Source: Eumeta japonica
Lineage: Eukaryota; Arthropoda; Insecta; Lepidoptera; Psychidae
Direction of reading: 5' to 3'
NCBI GenBank assembly: GCA_005406025.1
Contig: BGZK01001343.1
Location: forward strand, 1-64,000
Length of the DNA stretch: 64,000 nucleotides
Shown: piece after piece, positions 45,577-56,644 of the stretch
How the letters are laid out: each line of letters starts with the position of its first letter
Numbering within the stretch: position 1 is the first letter of the stretch
Translations under genes and position numbers: made by a program
Notes under the pieces: model-generated
The model's database searches: none
Seen by the model: the letters and a program-made list of their open reading frames with translations, nothing else
What the model was told of the DNA's origin: nothing

Positions 45577-45634
45577 ACGCACGCACGCACGCACGGACGC
45601 ACGCACGCACACAATCACACACATACATACACAT
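45577..45634 (+). repeat. (ACGC)n/(ACAC)n microsatellite
   Basis: About nine ACGC units with one ACGG variant, then ACAC/ATAC units, lying directly before a family G repeat head. Microsatellites next to this repeat also occur at the right end of the window. Confidence 0.9.
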
Positions 45635-45636
45635 AC

Positions 45637-45965
45637 TAACTTTTGCTCGCGGCTCCGCCCGCGTAGACATATGATGAATTCCTTCATCTTTCATTTTCTC
45701 GACGGTTCTAAACGCGCTCTCGCTTTTGATGCTGATTTCAGTCTTGATCTAAAAAGTTTCTAGTTTCATTCTCAATCACGGTCCTTCTTTAAATTTTGAT
45801 GTTACTCTCTGATTCCGGTCATATTCTTCGTTTTAATTTTGAGCGCACACTCGATTTTGACCTTGTTCTCATTCTTGGTTTCGATCTCGGATTTTATTTT
45901 CCATTCCATTTCTCGTCCTGTATGCAATTTAGATTCTGCTACTTGTCACTTTTCTAATTTGGACG
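45637..45965 (+). repeat. CCGCTCCGCCC-type repeat (family G), long copy
   Basis: Head TTTTGCTCGCGGCTCCGCCC is followed by ATGAATTCCTTCATCTTTCA, as in the 22826 copy. After this come about 250 bases of degenerate TCTCGATT/TTTTGAT-type interior. Frames that are open here (45461-45763, 45839-46036) are by-products. Confidence 0.55.
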
Positions 45966-46044
45966 AAGACTTAACAAATACTAGTAATATCATAATAAAA
46001 TTTGAACAAGGGGATAGTGTAGCTTCCTATGAATGAAAGAATTT

Positions 46045-46466
46045 TAAATATCTTTAGTGACAGAAATATAAAGATGAAGACAAGTTTTTTTGAAGTGAAA
46101 ACTTCTTTAGCACCGTTGTGATTTAAAATTCGATGAAACGAAAAAGCGACAGTAAACAGAGATAACCATATACATCTATAGGATCTAGCGTGCGAGAGAA
46201 TGAGATAGAATGTGAAATTAAATAAAATGTCTGCGAGAGAATGAAATAAAATATCACATGAGATAGAATGCGAGAGAAATAGGTATGTGCACCTGCTTAT
46301 TGTATCTGTGCAAATTGAAAACATTGAACTAAAACAATAAAATGTAAAATAACTTTTGCATTTCGTACCAATATTACAATAAATATACTCTTTAATCAAT
46401 CTAGTCCTGATACTGTATCGTCTCATTTTCTCGCAGTTTAATTTTCTCAAGGTTTCACTTCTGATG
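46045..46466. repeat. Probable non-autonomous element with GCGAGAGAATG repeats
   Basis: Near the left end TTGAAGTGAAAACTTC and near the right end AGGTTTCACTTCTGAT form a subterminal inverted pair. Between them GCGAGAGAATGA(G/A)AT occurs three or more times in degenerate tandem. The minus-strand 159-codon frame (45971-46450), the longest on this strand, is the complement of these AT/AG-rich repeats, is rich in Phe/Ile/Ser/Tyr and resembles no family. I judge it spurious. Confidence 0.4.
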
Positions 46467-46879
46467 TTTTTAATATGTATAATTAAAAAATGTGTCCGTA
46501 TGTCAGTGTTTTTTGAAAGCTTCTCGTTTGCTCGTACATGTAGTTAGTTTCATGTAACCGAATAAATGATTTAATCTCACAAAAATAACAGACTGTTTTG
46601 TATTCTATTGTTTGAGGTGTTAATTCGCAGAAATCCATAATAGGCGCTTTCCTGCAACACGCATGCATGCTGTATATTAATCCATGTTGCAGGCAAGCGT
46701 CTAGACTGTTTTGTCACATAATTTTTTTTTTTCATAAACATTTCATTCCTTGTTTCACCATCTTAGGGCTATTTTTCCAAAAACGATGCATGTCATAATT
46801 TGTTATTTAATGATATTTGTTATTATTTTCTATTAATAATGATTAACCGAAACACAAATCTTTAAATAAATAACTTCCG

Positions 46880-47010
46880 TTCTATATATTTCCCGGACAA
46901 AAGGACTTTACTTTTTTATCCCTTTAAGGGTTGAATTTTTAATAATCCTTTCTCCGTGATCGGCTACATTATAACGGGAACTTTCTACAAATTACAAATT
47001 CATATAACTT
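46880..47010 (+). repeat. Family G-like repeat, interior fragment
   Basis: TTTCCCGGACAAAAGGACTT, then CTTTAAGGGTTGAATTTTT and AATCCTTTCTCCGTGATCGG are words I associate with the interior of dispersed repeats of the same general type. No head or tail is present. Confidence 0.4.
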
Positions 47011-47014
47011 TGAT

Positions 47015-48720
47015 CTCATTATTGCTTCTCATTCGTATACATAAGGTTTAAAAATAATGTTTTCTACGTACCGGTAATAATCATAATATAAAAAACATAT
47101 ATAATATGCAGAAGTTCAATCAGTAAATCGAGTTAGTTCATGTTCAGCTTTAGACTAACTGCATATATGCAACGCGGTCGATCGATAGTACACATACAAT
47201 CGGACGTCCATAGCTAGGGCGTATTCAATATATTGTACTGAATTTGTATTATTTGAGAGATAAAATACGTGGACCTTTCTAGTTCATGTAGACCTTAAGC
47301 CAATCCTTTGGAGGTATGCTGCGGCCTGCGTCGAACGGGCAAAGAGATGGGTGAGTGATCCTGGGAATCCATAAGATCTGTTTCCAGCATCCATCCCTGC
47401 TGCCTTGACACTTATCTGAACCTTATTATCTCATGTGGCCACAGACCGATGAAGACACTGAAAAAGATTTCACAGTGAAAGAGAAAGGATGCGACCATCA
47501 GAGGATGATTGAATAAATTGCGAATTGAACAATGATAAACTGTTTATTATAAGTGTAGGTGCAATTATGAAGACTGAGAGAGTGGTACGGGGAATCCCAG
47601 CACTCCAGAATGGCATACTTTTGTGGTATGGCATACTTTTTTTAATATAAGACAATTTTAAATTTTTCCTAGAAATTTAGTACACAAGAAACTAATATAT
47701 TTAATTTTATGCATTTCATCATTTCTTTATCGATCGCTTACGAATCATCAGGGTAAGTTTAAGAAAAATAATTTAGTGTAAATGATGGAGCTGTATCAGC
47801 TGCCACGCTTCTCGTTTTTCAAACATATTTTGTTCTAAACGTAAAAAAAATGTAAAGTGAGGGCAGGTGACTATTAGTTTGGTCTCAGTCAAATGACGAG
47901 CTAAGGAGGCAACGGTAGGTTCATTAACTTGGTATCGCGACACACAAAGGACATGAGTAATCGATTAAACATTTGTCGTATTGTTTCCTGGATATGCAGC
48001 ACACAGTATACTTCAGATTCTATCTTCAAAGAATTGTACAATTTCACTCACAAAAAGGTGAGACAAGATACATGTCCTTAAATTATTTCATAAGTGTCAC
48101 GTGTGGGACATATATTCTTTGGAATGCCAACCGGCTAAGTGTGCTCCGAAACATCTTTAGGATTCCGTAGCAAAAAGGGAAAAATTTTGAGGCAATTCCA
48201 TATAAACCTGAATATTGCTGTGTTATTACTTAGACAACGAGACTTCGGTGGCTGTCTATCTGTGTCCATGTCACGATCAGTTATTCATGTTTGTTACTGT
48301 CGACTTCATATATGACCAATTGCGGGGTTCGTTTACACGCACCATCATCACTGAACTACAACCCATTTTCCAATAGTAAACATTCTTTAATAACAAAAAA
48401 ACACTTTTAGGTTCCTGTTAAGAATATGGAAAGTTTTTGAGAAATTTGGAAAAATATTGTTTCCCCAAACGAAGATATATATGGACGAATAATTTGAGCT
48501 GAAAAATAGGAAAAATTTTGAAACCGGCTTGCAGAATCGAAACTTCATTAGAGTTGTGTACCTCCAAATTAAAAACGAAACTCTTATAGCAATATTCGTA
48601 TATTTCTTATTCTATGTATTTATATATATTATTCAACGTATATATTTTATTCGTCTGTCCGATCCGAAAAATCAATACGCCCACGTAGGTGATACGGCTT
48701 AAAACTTTATATTTTTCAAA
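47015..48720. other. AT-rich DNA without a recognised gene
   Basis: No gene recognised. A GC-richer patch at 47305-47400 contains a donor-like GATGGGTGAGTGATCC and no supported exon. 47855-47960 may be a decayed repeat (ACACAAAGGACATGAG resembles GACGCAAAGAACATGAG at 14920). Confidence 0.45.
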
Positions 48721-48724
48721 AACT

Positions 48725-48965
48725 TAATGTGCTTTTTCGGATTTAGAGGCGACTCAGATGTGGGCGCGCAGTTGTCGCCAGCAGTTTTCGAAGACGAACT
48801 GAAGCGTTCCGGGCAACTTTCGCCGTTTAAGTTTTTGCGCCACAGTTTTCTATTAGAATTACTTTTATATTCTGAAAAATACGTTATACCTTTTAATTTT
48901 ATGACTACTGAAAATAGCAAGTCGAATGATATTAATAAAAATAATAAGAAATATTTTAAATAACT
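48725..48965 (+). other. GC-richer block with a protein-like frame, unidentified
   Basis: Bases 48740-48850 are GC-rich and encode SDVGAQLSPAVFEDELKRSG and following residues on the plus strand, continuing open to 48963 through AT-rich, lysine/asparagine-rich codons. An acceptor-like TGCTTTTTCGGATTTAG lies at 48731-48747. There is no clear donor, and I recognise no domain. It could be a regulatory island or a short exon. Confidence 0.2.
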
Positions 48966-49027
48966 TTAAAATTCCATTCAATTCCCTTTTGAATTTTGTG
49001 TTTAAAACTACCGGTTTTGTAATAATC

Positions 49028-49160
49028 ACGTAGTAGATAATTATAATTACGTAGTGATTAATTATGATTACGTAGTAATTTATTATGATTGCATAGTAAT
49101 TAATTATGATTATGCAGTAATAAATTATGATTGAGTAGTAATGAATTATAATTACGTAAG
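49028..49160 (+). repeat. 21-bp minisatellite, about six units
   Basis: Units of the form TTACGTAGTAATTAATTATGA repeat every 21 bases with substitutions but constant length. The minus-strand frame at 48865-49167 is the translation of this array (a seven-residue YY.III. repeat) and is not a gene. Confidence 0.9.
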
Positions 49161-49354
49161 TTTTCATCTATCAGAACTGATTTTTAACAATTTTCTTTTT
49201 GTTATTTATTGTATCTTTAAATTAAGAAGTACTTTACAATCAAACATAAAAGTATTTTTTTTACGGAAACAATAACTTTAATAATGATAGGTCATTTTAT
49301 TTATACCTACAAAATAATTTTTACAATGACCTACATCAAGGAGGTTTTCAAGAA

Positions 49355-49495
49355 AAAATGTATCACTTTCTAAGAAACCGGCAACACACTAGTGATTCCC
49401 CTGAGGTTGCGGGTGTCTATGGTCGTCGGTGACCATTTGTCTGTGACCACTATTGATGACTCGCATACTCATTTCACCTTATCACATAAAAAAAA
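49355..49495 (+). repeat. Short interspersed repeat S, copy 5 (3' part)
   Basis: AACCGGCAACACACTAGTGA, CCTGAGGTTGCGGGTGTC, TCGTCGGTGACCATTTG and a poly-A run match the 3' portion of the S family. This is the best preserved tail among the copies. Confidence 0.65.
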
Positions 49496-49499
49496 ATAT

Positions 49500-50020
49500 T
49501 TAAACTAAGTAAAACGTAAAAAAATATGATGCGATCAGTCATTTGGAAATTAATTTCAAACGAATTTCCAGTAGATGTCTGCATCACAAACGTGGCATCC
49601 ATCATGAGTATTCATTAATTAAAAAATATTTTATAAGCACATATAAGTTAAAATATTTTTCTCGTTTGGTATTGAAAATGTCAAGAAATTCAAAACCTTT
49701 TGTTATGTGGCCTAATTTCAAACTTTGACCGGAACATTATTGTATTACTCCAACAGTGACAAGGGTCAAAGTGACCAGACTGAATTTCTCATCCTCTTCA
49801 AAATTATATTACGCACCATTCCAGCATTTTTTTTTTTCCAATCAAATCCAACGATACGTAGATAACACACTACGGTTAATATTTATTTATCTTACTTACC
49901 ATTCCCGCAATAGCTCTATATGGAAAACTTTTAAAATATTCTGAGGTTTTGGTTGACTTGTTTGTTACCAACTTCAGGGCGTCCACTAGTTGTAAAGTTG
50001 ATGAGTTTTAATTACGTAAA
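49500..50020. other. AT-rich DNA without a recognised gene
   Basis: Nothing recognised. Two 60-codon plus frames here have no motif. Confidence 0.5.
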
Positions 50021-50024
50021 TAAA

Positions 50025-50290
50025 ATGAGCCAGCGGCGATTGCAATCGGCGTGTTCAGTGCACCGAACGCGTTTGCAATTAGCTTTCGTTTGCCGCGGTT
50101 TGTGTGGGCGGACGGCGTGGGAACGGTGTGATTTAATAAGTAAACAGTGCACTACGTATTGTACGGTATTTTGTCCTTCGACTAAAATAATACCTGAACA
50201 TAGTGCAAAATTATAGAAAAACAACATAAGTTCTAGCGACCACATAGTGTAAATAAATAGTGGAAAATATTAACAACTATATACTGTGCC
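50025..50290 (+). promoter_or_regulatory. Promoter-like patch with C/EBP-type palindrome and initiator
   Basis: The 12-base perfect palindrome CGATTGCAATCG (50037-50048) contains a C/EBP-type ATTGCAAT site. A GTTCAGTG initiator-like word follows (A at 50057), then GTTTGCAATTAGC and CpG-rich sequence to 50130. After that AT-rich leader-like sequence continues with GTGCAAAATT and AATAGTG words. There is no TATA box or clear DPE. The opposing overlapping frames (49953-50216 and 50012-50245) resemble no protein. Confidence 0.28.
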
Positions 50291-50523
50291 CATGAAACTT
50301 CATTATATTTATCGAAAATAATAAATTATAAGGAAATAATCGTATTTAAAATTGAATTTAAGTAACAGCCTACATTTTTATACCTATGCCACGGAATATT
50401 GTACAAATAGGTACGTTACTGCGTGTAATCCTAAGTACTGCGGTTGCTGATTGGTGCTAAGCGTGGTGTTTTGATGAACAAGATCGATTTTGAAATTTAT
50501 CGGCTTATCACTTTAAAAGTTAT

Positions 50524-50592
50524 TCAAATTCAAAAAAGATCTTTACTTCATAAGTAATTATACCCCACATAAAATATGTCACATATATTATG
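50524..50592 (-). mobile_element. AAATC-tailed LINE, short 3' scrap (L4)
   Basis: CAAATTCAAAAAAGATCTTTACTTCATAAGTAAT resembles the 3' end (TCAAATCAAAAATATCTTTATTTC) of the L1 and L2 copies. Only about 70 bases remain, directly left of a mariner end. Confidence 0.4.
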
Positions 50593-50598
50593 AATTTA

Positions 50599-51853
50599 CG
50601 AGGGCTGTTATTTATGTATCCAAAAGTGACAACATGCAGAACAATAAATAAAAAGTAATTATAATATTTAAAAATAGAACTCCTTGGTTGTAGACTACAG
50701 TTTGTTTCATCTAACTGTCAATTGTTTTTACATTATAACTTCATTTGAAAAATTGCGTATCTTTATCACCATAGATTAACTCGTAAAAAATTTTCGTATA
50801 ATCATTTATAGAATTTTCGGTGTGAGCTAACTGAAGAACAGTGCATCGATCAACTCACTTCGAATTATGAGGATGAAGTACCATGAAAAACCATGGTTTA
50901 GTGCGTTTAATCGTGGACGGTCTATGCTCGCTGACGAATTAAAAGAAGGTCGCCCTAAATCGATTGCTATACCACAAAATAACAATGCTGTGCGGGAAAT
51001 ATTAATGAAGATCGTCATGTTACATTTTCCGAGATAAAGACGTCTCTGTGCATAAGATGATCGCTATATATAAAATTAGGCTATAAAAAAAAATTATTCG
51101 CTTTAGATTCCGCACAATTTGAGCATTGATAAATAACAAGCTCGTGTCAAATGGTTCAAAAAAAATCATAAAAAAATACAATCATGGTGCGTTAAAAGCT
51201 GTTTATAAAATCTGCAAAGTGATGAATTTTGTGTCTATGCGTATGATCCCGAAACTGAACAACTGTCAACGGTGCGGGTGAAAATGAAACGAACCCAACA
51301 AAGATGATTCGTGTCAAAAGCATTGTTTTTTTGGTACAAGTGCACATGTGGTTACAGTGCCATTAGATAATCAAAGTGGTACACAAACATTTGTTTGTGT
51401 ACCCGAAACAACTGGGTTTTGGAAGGTCAAAAGATCGAATTGACGGGTCATCCGCCGCACAGCCCCGTTTTGATACTCAACAATTTATATTCATTTCCAA
51501 GCGTGAAGAATGGAATACGTGGTCAACGTTTTGCGAGCCGTGGAGAGGCCGTTGATGCGTTTAAAAATACACGTTTTGGAGATACCTCAATCGTAATGGA
51601 AAAAGTGCTATAAAAATTGATTTCATCGTTTGGAAAAGTACATCGATCGATGAATATTTTAAAAGGCAAGACAAACCATAATAAATGATAGATGTTTGTT
51701 TCCTTTTGATATTCCGAACACATAAAAAACAGTCCGCATACCACTCGCTCAGAAGTCAGTTTTCTCTCAAGAATAATCATTAAGACGCTTGACGACATTT
51801 TATTAAATTTCATTGTTGTTTTATATGAATGCGGACTTTTTATAATAGCCATT
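50599..51853 (+). mobile_element. mariner transposon relic, third copy
   Basis: The plus strand encodes decayed mariner transposase: SDEFCVYAYDPETEQ (first catalytic segment), then LEGQKIELTGHPPHSP, FPSVKNGIRGQRFASR and EAVDAFKNT. The middle region with the second catalytic aspartate is deleted near 51395. The third aspartate position is asparagine (LILNNLYSF), so the protein cannot be functional. The left end TACGAGGGCTGTTATTTA and the right end (minus strand AATGGCTATTATAAA) share the core GGCT(G/A)TTAT as degenerate terminal repeats. Many further stops are present. Confidence 0.85.
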
Positions 51854-52072
51854 ATGTCAATACTTTATTAAAAGCGAAATTTATTATTTTAATAATACTT
51901 GGACTAATGGAAAGGTAAATTTTGTGTATGTCGTTGAATATACCACAAAGTGTTGGCGAGTGACATGTGAACAGCTATGGCAATAGCCAAAGTAACTAAT
52001 GACGATACCGATAACGAACAAATTTTATATATATTTTTAGCGTATGCTGCACCTTAATATGGCCACACACGT

Positions 52073-52110
52073 GCAGCTTGAAACGGTCACGAACTACCGC
52101 TTCAAGCTGC
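52073..52110. repeat. Hairpin of 10 + 4 base pairs
   Basis: GCAGCTTGAA (52073-52082) pairs perfectly with TTCAAGCTGC (52101-52110). Inside, after a single A/C mismatch, CGGT (52084-52087) pairs with ACCG (52096-52099), leaving the eight-base loop CACGAACT. It lies 3' (minus sense) of the gypsy integrase relic. Confidence 0.85.
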
Positions 52111-52179
52111 GACTTCACTGTAAATAACTTCAGCTTGTTCAATTCAATTAGTGAGATTAATTTTTTGATGTTATATGCA

Positions 52180-52615
52180 GTCCTTGGTACTTGTAGGTAT
52201 TGTACTCTTGTTAAAAAATTGCCGGATTGACGTAAGTTATACCCGGAGGTGAGTTCGGCTGGGCTTACTTCAACGTAAAAAGGTAGCTCACGGACCTAGT
52301 AGAACTATAGGTAATTCGTCTATCAATGTATTTGAATTCGATAGCTTCGTGCGTAATGCGGTCTTTAGAGTGCGATGCCATCGTTCGACGATACCGTTAC
52401 TTTGCGGGCGATATGTGATATTTTGATTTTTCTTGATACCCATGATTTTCATGAGATTATTAAATAACTCACTTCCGAACTGACGTCCTTGATCAGTTGT
52501 AGGACATCCAAATCGTGCTATTTAGTGTTGATAGACAGTATTCGCTGTGTTTGCTGGCTGTAGATATCGTTTGTGGCAATTTCGTTTTTCGATTGATCAT
52601 CGTATAATGAGATAG
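52180..52615 (-). mobile_element. Ty3/gypsy LTR retrotransposon integrase relic
   Basis: The minus strand encodes the catalytic core of a retrotransposon integrase, starting from a TMINRKTK segment near 52600. It continues as IARFGCP, TTDQGRQFGSELF, TYRPQSNGIVERWHRTL and LKTALRTKLSNSN. The second acidic residue (in TTDQG) and the glutamate (in GIVER) are 35 residues apart, the canonical D,35,E spacing. After LPIVLLGP the frame breaks with stops, although related sequence continues to about 52180 (RQFFNKSTIPTST). RT, protease, gag and LTRs are not visible. It is inactive and fragmentary. Confidence 0.85.
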
Positions 52616-52619
52616 CAAT

Positions 52620-53215
52620 GCTTTAGCCAAAGTAATTTGGCTAATTTGACCTCGCGGCTCAAGTCGCACAATTCCACCATTTATTAAAAAAAAAGTATAT
52701 TAGCGACAGTGCATTGAATGTTTATTTAGACTGCACAGTTTCCCCCTTCACGTCAGAGCAACGTAAGAAATATAAAATCGAAAACACATTTACACCTGCG
52801 GGTAGAAGCTGCGCACTCCGTAGCGGCTTGGCAAAAGCCAGGAAACTGGCAAATACTGTTAGTTACTCGGACGAATTGGGTAGTGGCTTCGGGTTAATAA
52901 TGAGCGGGTGAGTGAGCCAACGGGTATTAAATATTTGCATACCGTTTGTTTCGTACAATGAAATTGTAAGCAAAAATTAAGTAGTAAATATCTACTCGAT
53001 TTTTAAAAAGGATAAACATAATTATTGATTTTACCCGCCTTGTGCGACGATCCAATCTATTTAATTTAAAATTATTATTATGCGCTTTTCCACTTTTTAC
53101 TGTTATGACTGAAAAGTACATTAACTACGTTCATAGGATTAATTCTTTAATTTATAACATAACAACGTCATACTGACGTAAATATACATTTCTTTGGCAT
53201 TAATAATTTTAAATA
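52620..53215. other. Mixed DNA without a recognised gene
   Basis: The part at 52790-52920 is GC-richer and open on the plus strand (52714-52911), with a peptide I do not recognise. The rest is AT-rich. Confidence 0.4.
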
Positions 53216-53219
53216 CAAT

Positions 53220-54370
53220 TTTGTATTGACAAAAGATAGAATATTCTTATCAAAAATTTTCAAAAGACGTTTGGTTAAGTTGTTAACCTTCAATATTGAT
53301 TGTACCGTATTATCAAATACAGCACAATCTAGTTTTAAGATTGATAACTCCCTTGAGTTTGAGTTCTTTTCGGAAACAGAGTTTCGTGGATTTAAACGGA
53401 TAGCTCTGACACAAAGAAGCCCTTATGTATGTAATTTAATTAGCCAGAATAAATAGGGTTTCCTTTGGCAAACGGAATTTATAGAAAAATGTTTACAAAA
53501 ATCTTTAAAAATTGCTAAAGGAACAGAGAATAAGTCTAGTTTATCATCAAATCGAATAAATTTGCCGTGTCGTCATATTAGCACCATTGTAAACAAAAGA
53601 ATGATTACAAATAATAATATAAATAATTGCATACTAAACCGGGTGCATGAACATATTAAGGTCATGGAGGATGAGGAGCTGGAAGTTGATTTGTTCATGG
53701 ACTGCGCTAATATTGACATACTATGTATCACAGAACACTGGCTCAAAAACTTTCAGCTATTGTTAGGTTTTGCTCATCACCGGGTTGATAGCTCCTTCAG
53801 CAAGGAGGGTTCAATAACATAGAAGTTCTTTCATTTTTATTCGAAATAATTGAAGATTTAAAGAAAACAACAACAAGGAATGATAGACAAGTAGCGACAA
53901 GTGGTTGACTTAGTAAACATTTATAAAATACTTTTCTTACTAAAAAGAAAAAAATTAAAATGTCTATCTATCATATCTATAAGAGAAGTTAAAAAAAAAG
54001 TGAGCAATAAAATTGTCGCGGAAATGAAAAAAACATGCAAAGCTGACCTTTTTATTAATTTCGAAGAACAATCTATCAAAAAGTCAACTACGTGTTTGGA
54101 GCGAAATAGGTACCAGAAAAAGACACGATTTATTATAGTAAACTAGTAAACCTTCAAACAAACCTTTCAACATATCGCAATTTAAATTTAATTAATAAGT
54201 ACGGAAATTCTTCGACAATAATGTCCAATGTAATTAAACCGCATGAGATATTATCTAACGTTCGTAAAGCGATAATAAACGATAAAACCTCATTGTATTT
54301 TAGTGTTTTAATGAAATAAAATAATTTAATTTCGTACCATAAAATACCGTTTATATTCTTCAAAAACTAG
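53220..54370 (+). mobile_element. Non-LTR retrotransposon relic with endonuclease start
   Basis: NIDILCITEHWLKNFQL (near 53710) is the N-terminal signature of an APE-type LINE endonuclease (consensus like DIxCxxEHWL), followed by a GFAHHRVDSSF segment. The frame is open from 53562 to 53822. Sequence upstream (53226-53456, 53460-53560) is also largely open and may be the ORF2 N-terminus. Downstream plus-strand sequence to about 54370 is lysine-rich and stop-studded and may be the linker before the RT. No RT motif is found, so the copy ends before it or was deleted. Confidence 0.65.
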
Positions 54371-54374
54371 CAAC

Positions 54375-56015
54375 GCTTCGGGAGATGAACGCTGTCGAGA
54401 AGGAGGCGCTTTCGTACAGTTCCACACCTTTTTTTGGAGAATGAATAAAAACACTTGTCATAGAAGATTTAATACAATAAAGTGCCTTTGAATACTAGCT
54501 AACTCTATGCTGTATCGTTCTTTAAGTAATTCCGAGCAGAGTAATTAATTAAAAACAAAAGTCGAACTTTTTCCAACACATTGTTATTTATGTACAGCTC
54601 GAATTGCCTTAATGAAAAGCTCAATTTCCCTCAGTAACCCTATTATACATGTCCACAGACAGACTCACAAAAAGCTTTTTAAGCTTTAGTGAGCAAATAC
54701 GTGGAATAGACAATTTATTTTTATTTCTTCTGTTAAATTAACGAATATGTCATTTATTTATATAATTGCATAACTGAAGGTCTTCCTTGAACATACAATA
54801 AAGAAGTATGTTAACCCAGACCATAAATTATACGAATTGTAGAATTTAATTTTCTATAACTGTAACTAACTTATCAGTAACATTGAAATAGCTTTTATGT
54901 GAACAGAATTACCACCTAGTAAAAGGCCATAGACGTCACACTGTAAAAGTAAATGAAGTACACTAAACGTGTGGTTTCGACATTTATGCAAAGTCTAATT
55001 GCCTTCACCGCATAAGTACCAGAACTAAGTTTGTCAGAAAATTTAAATACACAACGACACTATTAAAACTTATGATACAAATTGATACGGAAAAACACTG
55101 TTGAACCCAGGGGCTAACATACCATGAACCAAAGCAGGCAATCTACAACTAAAAACTTTACGCTTCAGATAGTGCTTGTTAAGTATGTTCACTAAAAAAA
55201 AACTTACATTATTAAGTCGCGTTCTGTCGAAGGTCTTCGTAGAGCCTTCTTTGGCCAAATTAGATATCTAAGTAGTCGATTGAATTATTTAGCAAATATC
55301 GGACAACCAAATCAACTACTAGACAATCAAAGTGACCATTTAAAGACCACTGTTTTCGCTCTGCTATGATTACTGTGCAGTAAAACTTAATAAAATATTT
55401 AATAATAGGGTGAAAAATGTGGAAAATGTGAAATATTTGCTTCAAGACAATAATTGCGCTATTTACGCGTTAAATCCACCCGCCTACATTTTTAAATATC
55501 AGAATATTGTAAATAATATCGTAAAAGGTTGTGGAACGTGAAGAGTTCTCATTAAAATAGACATCATCGACAGTCCGGTAAGGCGTTGTCGCCTCTGTGT
55601 ATTACGTAAATAAGTGTGTAGTCGTTTAAACGTGAAAATAATCGTTTGGCGGGGGCTAGTTGCGGGAACGGTGACGATCAATTTAACCAAACTTGGGAAA
55701 AATTGTTTGGGAAATACAGAAATTGTCTAAATTTCACGTATTTCTGTTTGTATTTTAACCGCTTTCTCAAATCATCTAAGTCAAAATTATGGTCATTATA
55801 AACACTTAAAAAGTCATTTAACAAAGAATCAGGAAAAATGCTAGTGAATCTACTAAATTTTTCATACGATAATAAATCAAAAAATCTTTAAATCATTTAA
55901 ATTTTTGAAGCAGTCTAGGAACTCGCTGTTATTATAACAAATATATTATACGTTTGTAGTGACTTTTAATGTACTCTATGTTGCGTTTTCTTTTAACTCT
56001 CACAATTTTACTATA
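54375..56015. other. AT-rich DNA without a recognised gene
   Basis: No gene recognised. A GC-richer patch with open minus frame lies at 55540-55690, without known motif. Confidence 0.5.
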
Positions 56016-56019
56016 AACT

Positions 56020-56640
56020 TCCAAAAATTTTGATCTGATTTTTTTTATTAATTTTTCAAGACTTTTAATTTTCTGCATAGTAGGGCAGTAAACTATATCA
56101 AAAGCACTTTCCTGTTATGTTTCGTACACAATATCTGTTTCTGCGAAAATATTAACAGGAAAATGAAAAAAAAATCTGAAACTCGGTTTACTCTTCAAGC
56201 CTTCTCTGAAACTTCTTAGTGCTTTCGAAATCAAAGCGTTCAAAAATAACATAACAACTAATTATTGATGCTCAAAACGTTAATTTTAGTGCTTTTTCAA
56301 GTTCTCGTCGTTCAAAAGTACAATTCTAATACGTTTGAAGTTTGAATTCAAAAATCTACATAGCAAAATAAATAAAAGGGTTTTTTATTTTATTATATAT
56401 ATTTAATTAATCAATTGCTATATCTTTTGAATGCGTTATTTGATTTTGATCTGCTTTGCGATATCCGAAGTCATTTTTGAAATAGAAAAAGATGGCCGAG
56501 TACCAAATATCACTTCATCGACAATTTCAAACGTTTTTTTCGAAAACTCTTTTTATCTAATTTTTCATTAACGATGTCTTTTAAACGGATCGATTTTGAT
56601 GCAATTCGCAAACGATCGATGTTACTTTTAGAGTAAAAAA
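56020..56640. repeat. Repeat U, copy 2, with internal repeats
   Basis: It shares CAAAGCGTTCAAA, TAATACGTTT and GATTTTGAT-type blocks with 36180-36600. The block ATATCTTTTGAATGCG...TTGATTTTGATC (near 56418) recurs in diverged form near 56573 (TGTCTTTTAAACGG...GATTTTGATGC), so the element seems internally repetitive. Confidence 0.45.
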
Positions 56641-56644
56641 GGTA

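Noticed and set aside
45971..46450. 159-codon minus-strand open frame, the longest in the window
   Set aside because: It is the complement of degenerate GAGAATGAGATAGAATG-type repeats, has extreme Phe/Ile/Ser/Tyr composition and shows no family motif.
48865..49167. 100-codon minus-strand frame with a seven-residue repeat
   Set aside because: It is the translation of the 21-bp AT-rich minisatellite.
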